From Gracilibacter sp. (lineage in GTDB: Bacteria > Bacillota > Desulfitobacteriia > Desulfitobacteriales > Syntrophobotulaceae): a stretch of 42,087 bases of DNA. Location of the stretch: positions 1-42,087 of the forward strand of contig JAGXFZ010000083.1 of the NCBI GenBank assembly GCA_024637055.1. Reading direction: 5' to 3'. Made by a program: the position numbers and the translations under genes. This document shows positions 41,949-42,087 of this stretch, one piece after another. Position 1 is the stretch's first letter; the number at the start of each line of letters is the position of its first letter. The notes under the pieces are model-generated. The model saw only the letters and a list, made by a program, of their open reading frames with translations. It had not been told where the DNA came from and ran no database searches.

Positions 41949-42087
41949 ATGAGTTTTTTAGAAGCTATTATGTTATTATGTTTTGGTTCAGCTTGGCCCT
42001 TTTCAATTTATACTTCCTATAAAACAAGAACAGCCAAAGGAAAGAGTATATTTTTCCTTATTGTCTTACTTATCGGATATTTTTCCG
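41949..42087 (+). CDS. Small membrane protein (5' part only)
   Basis: The window ends within this gene. Its first 46 residues begin MSFLEAIMLLCFGSAWPFSI and continue 'YTSYKTRTAKGKSIFFLIVLLIGYFS'. The W-P-F-S-I-Y/S-Y-K-T-R-T-x-K-G-K pattern resembles the first part of small SWEET/PQ-loop-like membrane proteins found in Clostridia, but I cannot confirm it. AAGGTGG lies 10 bases before the ATG. The gene is divergent from the FliK-like gene. Confidence 0.6.
   Translation, partial: MSFLEAIMLLCFGSAWPFSIYTSYKTRTAKGKSIFFLIVLLIGYFS

Noticed and set aside
1-42087. CRISPR array, prophage, or complete transposon
   Set aside because: No regularly spaced repeats, cas genes, phage structural genes or transposase beyond the IstB tail are seen.

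Overview
The window looks like chromosome of a low-GC, anaerobic, endospore-forming Clostridia member (Peptococcaceae/Desulfitobacteriales-like by gene content; no species can be named). The evidence is Spo0A with an adjacent 0A box, a SpoVM-like micro-gene, SpoVB, PdaB, a Spo0E-type phosphatase, type I-alpha glutamine synthetase, a [NiFe]-hydrogenase maturation cluster (hypA, B, C, D, E) and a single-cluster ferredoxin. Most genes lie on the minus strand.

Layout. 1-140: the right end of an IS21-type element, with the last 27 codons of istB. 347-3257: a ferritin-like gene, a DUF975 membrane protein, a 56-residue Spo0E-like gene, and nagB preceded by only the last 38 codons of nagA. 3447-9060 (minus): hypC-hypD-hypE, then an LTA-synthase-like enzyme, a D-amino-acid/branched-chain aminotransferase and a nitroreductase, closely packed. 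9232-11437 (minus): an aminotransferase, then hypA and hypB, separated from hypC by a hairpin and a new promoter. 11587-18723: an EF-G paralogue, spoVB, a GC-rich repeat island, surE, folE and a TPR protein. 18930-22195: a lipoprotein with disabled phospholipase D motifs, a 42-base palindrome, a 6S RNA gene on the minus strand, a winged-helix/coiled-coil protein, panB and a TIGR04086 membrane protein. 22339-27805 (minus): a YczE-like protein, DedA, a DnaA paralogue, pfkA and a large FtsA-like protein with a long beta-rich tail. 27964-33316: glnA, an unknown gene plus a TPR gene, a small membrane protein, pdaB and a YitT protein. 33412-37288: tRNA-Arg(CCG), a dTMP kinase lacking the P-loop lysine, spo0A, ferredoxin, unknown genes, the spoVM-like gene and pssA. 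37424-42087: a DinG-type helicase, unknown genes, a FlhB-like/FliK-like pair and the start of a small membrane protein.

Most of this is core metabolism and sporulation. The parts most worth a second look are (a) the DnaA-like / PfkA / FtsA-like run, which puts altered forms of a replication initiator and a division ATPase around a glycolytic control enzyme; (b) the 6S RNA, recognised from a 5'/3' closing stem, a promoter and a terminator; (c) micro-genes missed by length cutoffs (SpoVM-like, Spo0E-like); (d) enzymes with missing catalytic residues (dTMP kinase P-loop, both PLD motifs, the DinG exonuclease domain); and (e) traces of past rearrangement (IS21 end, nagA stump, GC-rich repeats). 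No CRISPR array, prophage or complete transposon is visible.
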